NCBI GenBank assembly: GCA_930987725.1
Contig: CAKNKY010000005.1
Coordinates: 1 to 64,000, forward strand
Source: an uncultured Anaeromassilibacillus sp.
Lineage (GTDB): Bacteria; Bacillota; Clostridia; Oscillospirales; Acutalibacteraceae
Reading direction: 5' to 3'
DNA: 64,000 bases
Shown: one piece after another, positions 8,643 through 16,601 of the stretch
How the letters are laid out: every line of letters begins with the position of its first letter
How positions within the stretch are numbered: the stretch's first letter is position 1
The notes under the pieces: generated by a model
Databases searched by the model: none
Seen by the model: only the letters and a program-made list of their open reading frames with translations
What the model was told of the DNA's origin: nothing
Made by a program: the position numbers and the translations under genes

Positions 8643-8708
8643 CAAACCGCTGTTTTTCGCTGGGGGAAACCTGAGGAGGAGAAAGCAAACGTCTGGTTCT
8701 TCTATTGT

Positions 8709-8744
8709 GCGCCATGGGCGGATAAAAAACGCCGGCGCTTTTTT
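8709..8744 (+). promoter_or_regulatory. Putative attenuator (terminator-like hairpin) in the MATE leader
   Basis: Between the promoter and the MATE start codon lies a hairpin: GCGCC pairs with GGCGC and GGCG with CGCC, with a 3-base bulge and a loop rich in A, followed at once by six T. This has the form of an intrinsic terminator but stands 38 bases before the start codon, so it may serve as a transcription attenuator or the expression platform of a riboswitch. The aptamer part, if any, would lie at about 8649-8708; I do not recognise a known class there. Confidence 0.5.
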
Positions 8745-8781
8745 GCGCGGCAGGCAAGCTGCGCGGGAAGGGGAGGCGACA

Positions 8782-10131
8782 ATGGGCAAAGCAACAAGGG
8801 ATGAAAACAGGCGCCTGTTGGCGGCGGAATTCACCCGGTATACCGTATTGAACGTGTGCGGCATGATCGCGCTTTCCTGCTACATTCTGGCAGATACCTT
8901 TTTCATCTCACAGGGACTGGGTACAAACGGATTGACGGCGCTGAATCTGGCTATACCCGTGTACAGCCTGGTGCACGGCTGCGGGCTGATGCTGGGAATG
9001 GGCGGCGCCACACGGTATTCCATTTCGCTCGGCCAGGAGGACAAGGAGCGGGCGAATGAGGCCTTTTCCCGCACGCTTCGGCTGGCGGCCCTCTTTGCCG
9101 CCGTGTTTGTGCTGGCGGGGCTCACGCTCTCCCGCGCCATCACCTCGCTTTTGCAGGCGGATGAAGCTGTGTTCGCCATGACGGAAACTTATCTGCGCGT
9201 GATCCTCCTCTTCTCCCCCGCCTTTCTGCTGAACGACTGCCTGATCTGCTTTGTGCGAAACGATGGGAACCCCCGCCTTTCCATGATAGCCATGATCACC
9301 GGCAGCCTCGCCAACGTCCTGCTCGATTATGTGTTCATCTTTCCGCTGCAGCTGGGCATTTTCGGCGCCGTGCTCGCCACCGGCCTCGCCCCTGTGATCA
9401 GCATCGGCATTCTCTCGATCCACGTCCTGTCAAAGCGCTGCCGTTTCCGCTACCGGAACGGTACCCCCTCGCTGCGCGCATGCTGCGGGATCGCCGCGCT
9501 GGGCGTGCCCTCGCTGGTGACAGAGATTGCTTCCGGCCTGGTTATCCTCGTATTCAACTTTATTCTGCTCGGCCTGCAGGGAAATACGGCCGTGGCAGCC
9601 TACGGCGTGGTGGCCAACCTTTCCCTCGTGATCACCGCCGTATACACCGGCATTGCCCAGGGCATGCAGCCTCTGGCGAGCAGGCAGTACGGTGCCGGCC
9701 GCCGCAGCGACACGGAACAGCTGGTGCGCTGGGCGCTCGCCGCCACTTTTCTCCTGTCCGTCCTTCTCTACACTGTGATCTCCGCCGGCGCCGGGCCGAT
9801 CGCTTCCGTGTTCAACAGGGAAGGAAACGCAGAGCTGCAGCGGCTTGCCGTGGAAGGCATGCGGCTTTATTTCCTGGGCATTCTCTTTTCCGGCTTCAAC
9901 ATCATTCTCTCCACCTTTTTCACCTCCACCGAACAGGGCCCGCCGGCGCAGGCGATCTCCCTTGCCCGCGGCCTTGTGGTGATTCTTCCCGCCGCATTTC
10001 TTCTTTCCGCCCTGTTTCAGGTGACGGGCGTGTGGCTCTCCTATCCCGCGGCGGAAGCCATCACATCTGTGCTGGGCGCCGCGCTTTTCGCCAGGTGGAA
10101 GCGCATGCACAGAGCCGAAAAACAGGATTGA
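8782..10131 (+). CDS. MATE-family efflux transporter
   Basis: A 449-residue membrane protein of the multidrug and toxin extrusion family with about twelve hydrophobic segments in two repeats. Typical MATE features are the N-terminal FTRYTVLNVCGMIALSCYILADTFFIS region and the GMGGATRYSISLG stretch. The start at 8782 is chosen because GGGGAGGC stands just upstream; the ORF track start at 8320 is far too long and crosses the promoter. Such pumps exchange cations for drugs or metabolites. Its place among glycoside hydrolases suggests export of an aglycone or toxic by-product, but that is inference. Confidence 0.92.
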   Translation: MGKATRDENRRLLAAEFTRYTVLNVCGMIALSCYILADTFFISQGLGTNGLTALNLAIPVYSLVHGCGLMLGMGGATRYSISLGQEDKERANEAFSRTLRLAALFAAVFVLAGLTLSRAITSLLQADEAVFAMTETYLRVILLFSPAFLLNDCLICFVRNDGNPRLSMIAMITGSLANVLLDYVFIFPLQLGIFGAVLATGLAPVISIGILSIHVLSKRCRFRYRNGTPSLRACCGIAALGVPSLVTEIASGLVILVFNFILLGLQGNTAVAAYGVVANLSLVITAVYTGIAQGMQPLASRQYGAGRRSDTEQLVRWALAATFLLSVLLYTVISAGAGPIASVFNREGNAELQRLAVEGMRLYFLGILFSGFNIILSTFFTSTEQGPPAQAISLARGLVVILPAAFLLSALFQVTGVWLSYPAAEAITSVLGAALFARWKRMHRAEKQD

Positions 10132-10156
10132 GTTCCTCCTCCGTGTCTGCTATACT
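10128..10156 (+). promoter_or_regulatory. Promoter of the first GH-A-like gene
   Basis: TTGAGT at 10128-10133, a 17-base spacer and TATACT at 10151-10156 form a good sigma-A promoter overlapping the stop codon of the MATE gene. Confidence 0.72.
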
Positions 10157-10179
10157 GTTCCCGTAAAAGCAAAGGAATG

Positions 10180-10205
10180 CCGGAGCAAGCAAAACAGTGC
10201 TCCGG
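10180..10205 (+). promoter_or_regulatory. Leader stem-loop before the first GH-A-like gene
   Basis: CCGGAGCA (10180-10187) pairs perfectly with TGCTCCGG (10198-10205) around a 10-base loop, inside the predicted 5' untranslated leader and just before the SD AAGGAGGAG. There is no T run, so it is not a terminator; it may stabilise the mRNA or affect translation. Confidence 0.45.
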
Positions 10206-10225
10206 ACCGGACAAGGAGGAGTCTT

Positions 10226-11395
10226 ATGAAACCCATGAACGATTACAGCTTTGTGCGCGGTGTGTGTCACAACCCGCCCCGTGACAAGGATTGGGAGAAG
10301 CTGGAGCGCGAGCTCGGTTTCTGCGAGCGCCTGCGCCTGAATTCCGTGCGCTTCTGGATGAGCCAGGAGGAATACGAGAAGGACCCGCAGGGCTACCTGG
10401 AAACGATCGGCACCTTTATGCGGCTGTGCTGGAAGCATGGCGTGAGCAGCATGCCGATTTTCTGGAACGGCAATTTTATCACAGCCTTTGAGGAACCGAC
10501 GGAGGAGGAATATGTGCGGGCGGAGGCCTATGCAAAAGCCTTCGTCGACGCGTTCCGCGATGAACCGTTCCTGCTGATGTGGGACGTCATCAATGAGCCG
10601 ATGTGCAACGATTACATGCATCTGTGCGCGGAAGAGGAAAAGCCGGCGCGCTTTGCCAAGCTTGAGAAGCATGTGCGCCGCCTGTGCGCCATTGTGCGCG
10701 GCCTTGACCCGGAAGGCTGCCTCACTGTGGGCCATGAGAGCGTGGCCCACTGCGCCTCCACCGCCGACCTGGTGGACGTGATTTCCTACCATGATTACCT
10801 GACCACCCGCGCCGCCATGGAGGGGGCCATTGTGGCGGCAGAGAAGCTTGCGGAGGAACACGGCGGCAAACCGATCCTCAACACGGAAACGGGCTGTGTG
10901 GGCCGTGCAAATCCCTATGATGCGGAGATTGAGCTGGCGGCGAAGCACCATGTGGGCTGGTATCTGTTCAACCTCGTGTCGGAGGGCTTCTGGGGCGACA
11001 TTCACGGCCTTGTGTACCCGGACGGCACCATCCGCGACCCCGCGACAATCGCCGCGCTGTTCGGCTTCTTCCGCAACCGCTCGGAAAACCGCATCCTGGC
11101 CAACCCCAACAAGGAATGCCATGCCTACCGCGCCGTGCAGGCCGTGGAGGACGCGCTGCGCGTGGAGCCGACAACGCTCTTCCTTTCCAGAAAAAAGACG
11201 ACCGACGACATTCTGGAAGCGGCGGAATACTGCGTGAACCTGCTGGAGGCCGCCGAGATGGTTCCCATGTGGGACGCGCCCTCCGCCCGCATTGCCTGCT
11301 GGCGCCGCCAGCCGGAGGAGGAGCGCGATGTGCAGGCGATCAAGCGCTTCGCCTACGAGATGGCACAGCTTGTGCGCAAAAACTGCCTGTTCTGA
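10226..11395 (+). CDS. Clan GH-A-like (GH5-type) glycoside hydrolase with C-terminal extension
   Basis: A 389-residue TIM-barrel hydrolase. The probable acid/base Glu is in LLMWDVINEPMC, the conserved His region in ISYHDYLTT, and the probable nucleophile Glu in ILNTETGCVG, the spacing expected of retaining clan GH-A enzymes. The last 70 or so residues form a helical extension with EAAEYCVNLLEAAEMVPM, which recurs in the paralogue at 16602. There is no signal peptide. Automated annotation of such proteins is often cellulase or xylanase, but the true substrate cannot be given. It has its own promoter and a leader hairpin. Confidence 0.8.
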   Translation: MKPMNDYSFVRGVCHNPPRDKDWEKLERELGFCERLRLNSVRFWMSQEEYEKDPQGYLETIGTFMRLCWKHGVSSMPIFWNGNFITAFEEPTEEEYVRAEAYAKAFVDAFRDEPFLLMWDVINEPMCNDYMHLCAEEEKPARFAKLEKHVRRLCAIVRGLDPEGCLTVGHESVAHCASTADLVDVISYHDYLTTRAAMEGAIVAAEKLAEEHGGKPILNTETGCVGRANPYDAEIELAAKHHVGWYLFNLVSEGFWGDIHGLVYPDGTIRDPATIAALFGFFRNRSENRILANPNKECHAYRAVQAVEDALRVEPTTLFLSRKKTTDDILEAAEYCVNLLEAAEMVPMWDAPSARIACWRRQPEEERDVQAIKRFAYEMAQLVRKNCLF

Positions 11396-11527
11396 ACGAA
11401 TGCGGAACGTCTGAGAAAAAAGAGCGCGCTTTTCCCTTCCCTTTCCGCGCGGAATATTGTATACTGAGGAAGTTGCTTCGCATCATGTTGTTTCAGGGAA
11501 AGAAACTGAAGGAAAGGATTTTTGCGT

Positions 11528-12373
11528 ATGAAAGCGAATCGCTCGGGCGTGCTGCGCCTGATCCTGCAGGTACTGCAGGGCGTTCTGATCGGTGTGGGAG
11601 CTGTGCTGCCCGGTATTTCCGGCGGCGTGCTCTGCGTGGTGTTCGGCATTTATAAGCCTGTGATGGAGCTGCTGAGCAATCCCTTCCGCCGCTTTCGGAC
11701 ACATGTGCCGAAGCTCCTGCCGGTGATTATCGGCGCGGCCGCCGGTTTTCTCGGTGTGGCAAAGCTGCTGGCGTTTCTTCTGGAAAAATACCCCGATCCC
11801 TCCGTGTGCCTCTTTGTCGGCCTCATTGCCGGCATGCTGCCCTCCCTCTTCCGGGAGGCAGGGGAAAAAGGCCGCCCGAAGGGAAGCTGGGTTTCCCTCG
11901 CCCTTGCGTTCGCCGTGATTCTGGCGCTGCTCATTTCGCTGAACCTGTTCTCCGTGACGATCGCACCAAGTTTCCCGTGGTACCTCTTCTGTGGGTTCTG
12001 CCTTGCCCTGAGCGTGATTGCGCCCGGCATGAGCTTTTCCACGCTGTTGATGCCGCTCGGCCTTTACACGCCGTTTGTGGACGGGCTCGGAAGCCTGAAG
12101 CCGGAGGTGCTGGCTCCCGCCGCCATCGGCGCGGTAGTTACCGTGGTTTGCCTGGCCAAAGCGGTCAATGCACTGTTCGACCGCTTCTATGCCTATATGT
12201 TCCATGCCATTATTGGCATTGTCATAGCAGCCACGGTGATGATCATCCCCTTCGGCAGCTTTGCCGCTTCCGCAGGAAGCGCCGCAGCAAACCTGGTTTG
12301 CCTGGTGGCGGGCTTTGCGGCAGCGCTCGCACTGGACAAGTTCAACCAGAGCGTCCCCAAGCAGGATGTCTAA
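11528..12373 (+). CDS. DUF368 membrane protein (PopT-type undecaprenyl phosphate translocase)
   Basis: A 281-residue integral membrane protein of the DUF368 family, whose studied members recycle undecaprenyl phosphate across the cytoplasmic membrane for envelope synthesis. Two inverted-repeat half motifs are visible: GVGAVLPGISGGVLCVVFGIY near the N-terminus and SVIAPGMSFSTLLMPLGLY in the second half, the usual PG-x-S signatures. About eight hydrophobic segments are present. The ATG at 11528 fits the SD AAAGGA better than the TTG two codons earlier. It is an envelope gene placed inside the carbohydrate region without an obvious link. Confidence 0.88.
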   Translation: MKANRSGVLRLILQVLQGVLIGVGAVLPGISGGVLCVVFGIYKPVMELLSNPFRRFRTHVPKLLPVIIGAAAGFLGVAKLLAFLLEKYPDPSVCLFVGLIAGMLPSLFREAGEKGRPKGSWVSLALAFAVILALLISLNLFSVTIAPSFPWYLFCGFCLALSVIAPGMSFSTLLMPLGLYTPFVDGLGSLKPEVLAPAAIGAVVTVVCLAKAVNALFDRFYAYMFHAIIGIVIAATVMIIPFGSFAASAGSAAANLVCLVAGFAAALALDKFNQSVPKQDV

Positions 12374-12410
12374 CGCTTCACTTTTTCCACATCTTCACAA
12401 CGTCCGCTTT

Positions 12411-12444
12411 GCAGGGTCTGAACGGATGGTTCAGGCCCTGTTTT
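12411..12444 (+). terminator. Intrinsic terminator after the DUF368 gene
   Basis: CAGGGTCTGAAC pairs with GTTCAGGCCCTG (one G-U pair) and is followed by TTTT and a T-rich stretch. Confidence 0.75.
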
Positions 12445-12562
12445 CCTGTTTTTTACAGAACTCGCCTCCCTCTTTTGTCCACTTTTTCTGTTTCGTCTCA
12501 TCCCCCTGTCATGATACAATATTGTTATTTGGTAAAGAACGGGAAAGGAAGGGATACTGAGC

Positions 12563-13942
12563 ATGCAGCATCGGACAGAACCCTGTCAAAAAAATATTCG
12601 ACTTACCATTTTGGGAACATTGGCCGCCGTCGAACTGTTGATGTCTTTTTCCTTTTTGGGATATCTTCATATAGAACCCCTCTCCATCACCTTTGCCTAT
12701 ATTCCTGTCCTGCTGGCCGGCACCATGGCCGGTGTGCCGGAGGCAGCGGCAATCGGCGCTCTGTTCGGACTTGCAAGCATGTGGAAGGCCAGCGCCAGCT
12801 ATGTGGCCTCCTTTGACCAGCTCTTCTCCCCTGTGCTGAGCGGTCATCCGCTGAAAAGCATTTTGCTGAGCGTTGGGACACGCATCCTGTTCGGTGTGCT
12901 CACCGGCCTGCTCTTTGCCGCAGTCAAACGCCTCCCTCACGCCGGGATCGGCATATTCGCAGTGGGTTTTCTGGGAAAAGGAATTCATTCCCTTCTGGTG
13001 TATGGAGCTCTCGGCCTCTTTTTCCCGGAATCGGGCTACAGCATTTCCCAGACGTTCACCTCTTTTTCCTTTTTGAGCGACACTGTTTCCGGGCTGGTCA
13101 TTGGCGCGATTGTATTTCTCGGATGGAAACTGGAGCAATCCCGTTTTTGGAAGAAATATTGGATTAGAATGGAAAAAGTACAGAGCCGGCATCTGGAAGA
13201 TCGATACCACCGCCTTTCCCTTGTCATACTGCTTGCCCTGGTCCTCTGCATGGCAATCGCGGTAGCCGTTTATTTTGTGCAGCGCATGGAGTATGTGCTC
13301 AAGGAACGCGGCGTTCCCTTATCCCCCGTTGATTACGGCAATCTGGTGCATTTGCAGATTCAGTTTGTGATCGGCATCCTTTCCCTGATGGCGTTGGTGG
13401 CCATCTTCCTTATCATCAACCGCCGCTATGCAACATATTTGGAAAACGAAGCAAGGGTGGATGCTTTGACAGGCCTGATGACGCGAAAAACATTTCTTCA
13501 TGTGTGTTTGAAATCGCTGGAGGCCCACCGGGGTACGGATGGAAAATGGGGCTATTTTGTGATGGTCGACGTGGATCTCTTCAAGGAGCTGAACGATGAA
13601 TACGGCCACCCGGAAGGGGATCGCATTCTTCGCGCCATTGCCGGCAAGCTTCGGGATACCTTTGATGACCTGGGAAGCATCGGACGCATGGGCGGGGATG
13701 AATTTGCCGTGCTTGTATTCACACCCATTTCCCAGGCGCATCTGCAGGATTGCCTGGAACAATTCCTTCGGGATATCACAACCATCCATGCGGGAACCCA
13801 CACTGTTTCCTGCAGCGCAGGTGCTGTCGCCATACAGAGCGGCAAAGGGATCGAGCATTTTTACCGGGAGGCGGACCAGGCCCTCTATCAGGCCAAGCAC
13901 AAGGGGCGCGGACAGTATGTGCTGTTGAAAGAGACGGAGTAG
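12563..13942 (+). CDS. Membrane-bound diguanylate cyclase with ECF-S-like sensor region
   Basis: A 459-residue protein. The C-terminal GGDEF domain (about 295-455) has DALTGLMTRKTF at its start and an intact GRMGGDEFAVL active site, so it should make cyclic di-GMP; no RxxD inhibitory site stands five residues before GGDEF. Residues about 10-190 form five or six membrane segments with a pattern (early AYIPVLLAGTMAGVPEAAAIGALFGLAS) resembling the substrate-binding S components of ECF vitamin transporters; two more membrane segments at about 215-240 and 270-290 precede the cyclase. The sensor assignment is inference. SD AAGGAAGGG precedes the ATG. Confidence 0.85.
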   Translation: MQHRTEPCQKNIRLTILGTLAAVELLMSFSFLGYLHIEPLSITFAYIPVLLAGTMAGVPEAAAIGALFGLASMWKASASYVASFDQLFSPVLSGHPLKSILLSVGTRILFGVLTGLLFAAVKRLPHAGIGIFAVGFLGKGIHSLLVYGALGLFFPESGYSISQTFTSFSFLSDTVSGLVIGAIVFLGWKLEQSRFWKKYWIRMEKVQSRHLEDRYHRLSLVILLALVLCMAIAVAVYFVQRMEYVLKERGVPLSPVDYGNLVHLQIQFVIGILSLMALVAIFLIINRRYATYLENEARVDALTGLMTRKTFLHVCLKSLEAHRGTDGKWGYFVMVDVDLFKELNDEYGHPEGDRILRAIAGKLRDTFDDLGSIGRMGGDEFAVLVFTPISQAHLQDCLEQFLRDITTIHAGTHTVSCSAGAVAIQSGKGIEHFYREADQALYQAKHKGRGQYVLLKETE

Positions 13943-13983
13943 GAGATCTCCGGCAGGACCGCGCTATGATCGCCGCACACTGC

Positions 13984-14020
13984 AAAGGGCAGTCAACCAT
14001 AGGGTTGACTGCCCTTTGAT
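13984..14020 (+). terminator. Intrinsic terminator after the diguanylate cyclase gene
   Basis: AAAGGGCAGTCAACC pairs perfectly with GGTTGACTGCCCTTT around a loop of a few bases (a 15-base stem). The T-rich tail GATTTGTTG is modest. The right arm also carries the -35 hexamer of the next promoter. Confidence 0.75.
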
Positions 14021-14032
14021 TTGTTGTATACT
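14005..14032 (+). promoter_or_regulatory. Promoter of the Nudix gene, embedded in the terminator stem
   Basis: TTGACT at 14005-14010, a 16-base spacer and TATACT at 14027-14032 form a strong promoter whose -35 lies inside the right arm of the preceding terminator hairpin. Confidence 0.72.
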
Positions 14033-14068
14033 AGCCATATAAAGAAACTGTAAAAGGGGAGCGCAGCG

Positions 14069-14527
14069 ATGGAGAGGACAGGAGAAACGGCGATTTTTAC
14101 GAACATGTGCATGGTGCTGGATGAGGCGGACAATGTGCTGGTGCTGGACAGAATCGATCCGGGCTGGCCGGGGATCTGCTTTCCGGGCGGCCATGTGGAA
14201 CCCGGGGAATCGTTTGTGGACGCAGCCGTGCGCGAAATGCGGGAGGAAACAGGGCTGGAGGTTTCCAATCTGGAACTTTGCGGCGTGAAGGACTGGACAC
14301 TGGAAGACGGCACGCGCTATCTCGTATTTCTCTACCGCACGCATACATTCCGCGGAGAGCTGCAATCCTCCGAGGAGGGGGAAGTGCGCTGGGTTCCGTT
14401 CGGCGAGTTGCCGCAGATGACGCTGGCCGAGGGCATGCTGCAGACGCTGCACCTTTACGGCACCCCCACGCTGAGCGAACAGTTCGGCTGGGAACAGGAC
14501 GACGAGTGGCAAAACGTGCTGAAATAA
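14069..14527 (+). CDS. Nudix (MutT-like) hydrolase
   Basis: A 152-residue Nudix hydrolase that cleaves a nucleoside diphosphate linked to another group. The Nudix box is complete: GGHVEPGESFVDAAVREMRE followed by ETGL, with all catalytic glutamates. The early FTNMCMVLDEADNVLVLDR and later VRWVPFGELPQMTL fit the 8-oxo-dGTP diphosphatase branch, but the substrate is not fixed by sequence. It is transcribed alone between a promoter and a terminator. SD AGGGGAG precedes the ATG. Confidence 0.92.
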   Translation: MERTGETAIFTNMCMVLDEADNVLVLDRIDPGWPGICFPGGHVEPGESFVDAAVREMREETGLEVSNLELCGVKDWTLEDGTRYLVFLYRTHTFRGELQSSEEGEVRWVPFGELPQMTLAEGMLQTLHLYGTPTLSEQFGWEQDDEWQNVLK

Positions 14528-14555
14528 CGGCGGAGAACATGATCCTTTCCGCCGC

Positions 14556-14589
14556 AGGCGGGCGCAGATGGTTCTGCACCCGCCTTTTT
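14556..14589 (+). terminator. Intrinsic terminator after the Nudix gene
   Basis: AGGCGGG pairs with CCCGCCT and GCAGA with TCTGC, with one internal mismatch and a TGGT loop; TTTTT follows. Confidence 0.82.
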
Positions 14590-14635
14590 GCTGTAAAAAA
14601 AGCGAAAAAGATCAATCATTATCCTAAAACGCTAC

Positions 14636-14665
14636 TTGTCATCCACCTCCTTTTTTGTGTAAAAT
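14636..14665 (+). promoter_or_regulatory. Probable promoter of the second DUF1680 gene
   Basis: TTGTCA at 14636-14641, an 18-base spacer and TAAAAT at 14660-14665, about 35 bases before the ATG. Confidence 0.55.
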
Positions 14666-14700
14666 GGGAAAAGAGCTGCAACACAAAGGAGGAATTTGCA

Positions 14701-16569
14701 ATGCTGCAGAACATTTGGGGCTCCGGCATGGAGCTGCGGGAGGATGAACTCCTGCGCCGCCAGGCGCGGAACCGCAAATACATGATGGATTTGAAATCGG
14801 AAAACCTGCTTCTGAACTTTAATCTTGAAGCGGGAAGATACACGGCGCCTTTCCACCCGGAGGGCATCCACGGCGGCTGGGAAGCGCAGACCTGCCAGCT
14901 TCGCGGACATTTTCTAGGCCACTGGCTTTCCGCGGCGGCCATGCATGTGTATGCCACGGGCGACATCGAGATAAAGGCCAAGGCGGACGCCATCGTGCAT
15001 GAGCTGGCGCTGTGCCAGCAGGAAAACGGCGGCCGCTGGGTGGGATCCATTCCGGAAAAATATCTGGACTGGATTGCCCGCGGCAAGCAGGTGTGGGCGC
15101 CGCATTACAACCTGCACAAGACACTGATGGGCCTGGTGGACATGGCCGAGCTCACAGGCAGCCGTGAGGCGCTGGATGTGGCGGATCGCTTTGCCGACTG
15201 GTTCTATGACTGGACGGCCCAGTTCACACGCGAACAGATGGACGATATTCTCGACTTTGAGACGGGCGGCATGCTCGAGATCTGGGCGCAGCTTCTGGCG
15301 CTCACGGGAGACAAAAAATACCGTGTCCTGCTCGAGCGCTACTACCGCGGACGCCTCTTCACCCCTCTGCTGGAAGGCAAGGATGTGCTCACCAACATGC
15401 ACGCAAACACGACGATCCCTGAGGTGCTGGGCTGCGCGCGTGCCTATGAGGTCACGGGCGAGCAGCACTGGCGCGACATTGTGGAGGCTTACTGGAAGCT
15501 TGCTGTGGACAAGCGCGGCGCCTATGCCACCGGCGGACAGACGAGCGGCGAGGTTTGGTCCGCCATTCAGTCGCTCGGCGCGCGCCTCGGCGACAAAAAC
15601 CAGGAGTACTGCACCGTCTATAACATGCTGCGCCTGGCGGAATACCTCTTCCGCTGGACGAAGGATCCGAAATACGCCGACTACTTCGAGCTCGGCGTTT
15701 ACAATGGCCTTATGGCGCAGGCCTACTGGCAGCGCTTCAAAACGAACGGCCAGCACTATGACAGCCCTGACGAGGGCCTGCTGACCTATTTCCTGCCATT
15801 GGCCCCCGGCTCCAAAAAGGGCTGGGCAAGCGAGACAAATGACTTTTTCTGCTGCCACGGCACGCTGGTGCAGGCCAACGCGGCCTGGGAGCGCGCAATC
15901 CTCTATCAGGAGGAGGACGAGCTCTTCGTCACGCAGTACTTCAATTTTGACGCTTCCGTGGAGATCAACGGCCGCCCCGTGTCCCTCTCAATGGTGCGCG
16001 ACACGCTCACCGGCAGCTTCCACCTCTCCAGCACCTCAAGCGCGCGCCAGAACATCCATGAAAACACGGCGAAGTATCCGCATCACCCGGATTGCCGTGC
16101 CGAAGTCCTGTGCGTGAAGGCCGAAGCGCCCGCCACGTTTACGCTGAACCTGCGCATCCCGTGGTGGGTGAACGGCGAAGCAGTGGTTTCCGTGAACGGC
16201 ACGGAGGAAGGGCGTTACGCTGCCGGAACCGGCTTTGCCTCCCTGCGCCGCGAATGGAAGGACGGCGACACCATCCGCATCCTGATGCCACAGAACATCC
16301 ACACATGGAGCCTGCCGGAGGACAAAAACACCGTTGCGTTCCTTTACGGCCCCGTGCTGCTGGCCGGGCTGTGCGGCGAGGAGCGCCGCCTGGAGGTGCC
16401 CGCCGGCACGGATCCTGCCGCCCTGCTGGTGCACGACGGGGAGCGCGAATGGGGCGCATGGCGCGACACGTTCAAGGTCACGGGGCAGGCTCAGGGGTTC
16501 CGGTTCCTGCCCATGTATCAGATTGGCTATGATGCCTACACCACATATTTCCCTTTGAAATATGTGTAA
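14701..16569 (+). CDS. DUF1680 glycoside hydrolase, GH146-like beta-L-arabinofuranosidase
   Basis: A 622-residue protein from the ATG at 14701, which has a perfect SD (AAAGGAGGAA); the ORF track start at 14278 runs back through the Nudix gene. It is a DUF1680 enzyme with the full zinc/catalytic set: E-x-C in NQEYCTVYNMLRLAEYL and the CC pair in FFCCHGTLVQANAAWER. The ExC-xxx-NML pattern resembles GH146 beta-L-arabinofuranosidases. No signal peptide is present, so small arabinosides would be cleaved in the cytosol. It is followed at 32 bases by a GH-A-like gene, probably in one operon ended by the terminator at 17961. Confidence 0.87.
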   Translation: MLQNIWGSGMELREDELLRRQARNRKYMMDLKSENLLLNFNLEAGRYTAPFHPEGIHGGWEAQTCQLRGHFLGHWLSAAAMHVYATGDIEIKAKADAIVHELALCQQENGGRWVGSIPEKYLDWIARGKQVWAPHYNLHKTLMGLVDMAELTGSREALDVADRFADWFYDWTAQFTREQMDDILDFETGGMLEIWAQLLALTGDKKYRVLLERYYRGRLFTPLLEGKDVLTNMHANTTIPEVLGCARAYEVTGEQHWRDIVEAYWKLAVDKRGAYATGGQTSGEVWSAIQSLGARLGDKNQEYCTVYNMLRLAEYLFRWTKDPKYADYFELGVYNGLMAQAYWQRFKTNGQHYDSPDEGLLTYFLPLAPGSKKGWASETNDFFCCHGTLVQANAAWERAILYQEEDELFVTQYFNFDASVEINGRPVSLSMVRDTLTGSFHLSSTSSARQNIHENTAKYPHHPDCRAEVLCVKAEAPATFTLNLRIPWWVNGEAVVSVNGTEEGRYAAGTGFASLRREWKDGDTIRILMPQNIHTWSLPEDKNTVAFLYGPVLLAGLCGEERRLEVPAGTDPAALLVHDGEREWGAWRDTFKVTGQAQGFRFLPMYQIGYDAYTTYFPLKYV

Positions 16570-16601
16570 ATCAGGAAACGTAAGAGAGGAAGGATTCCCT
16601 C

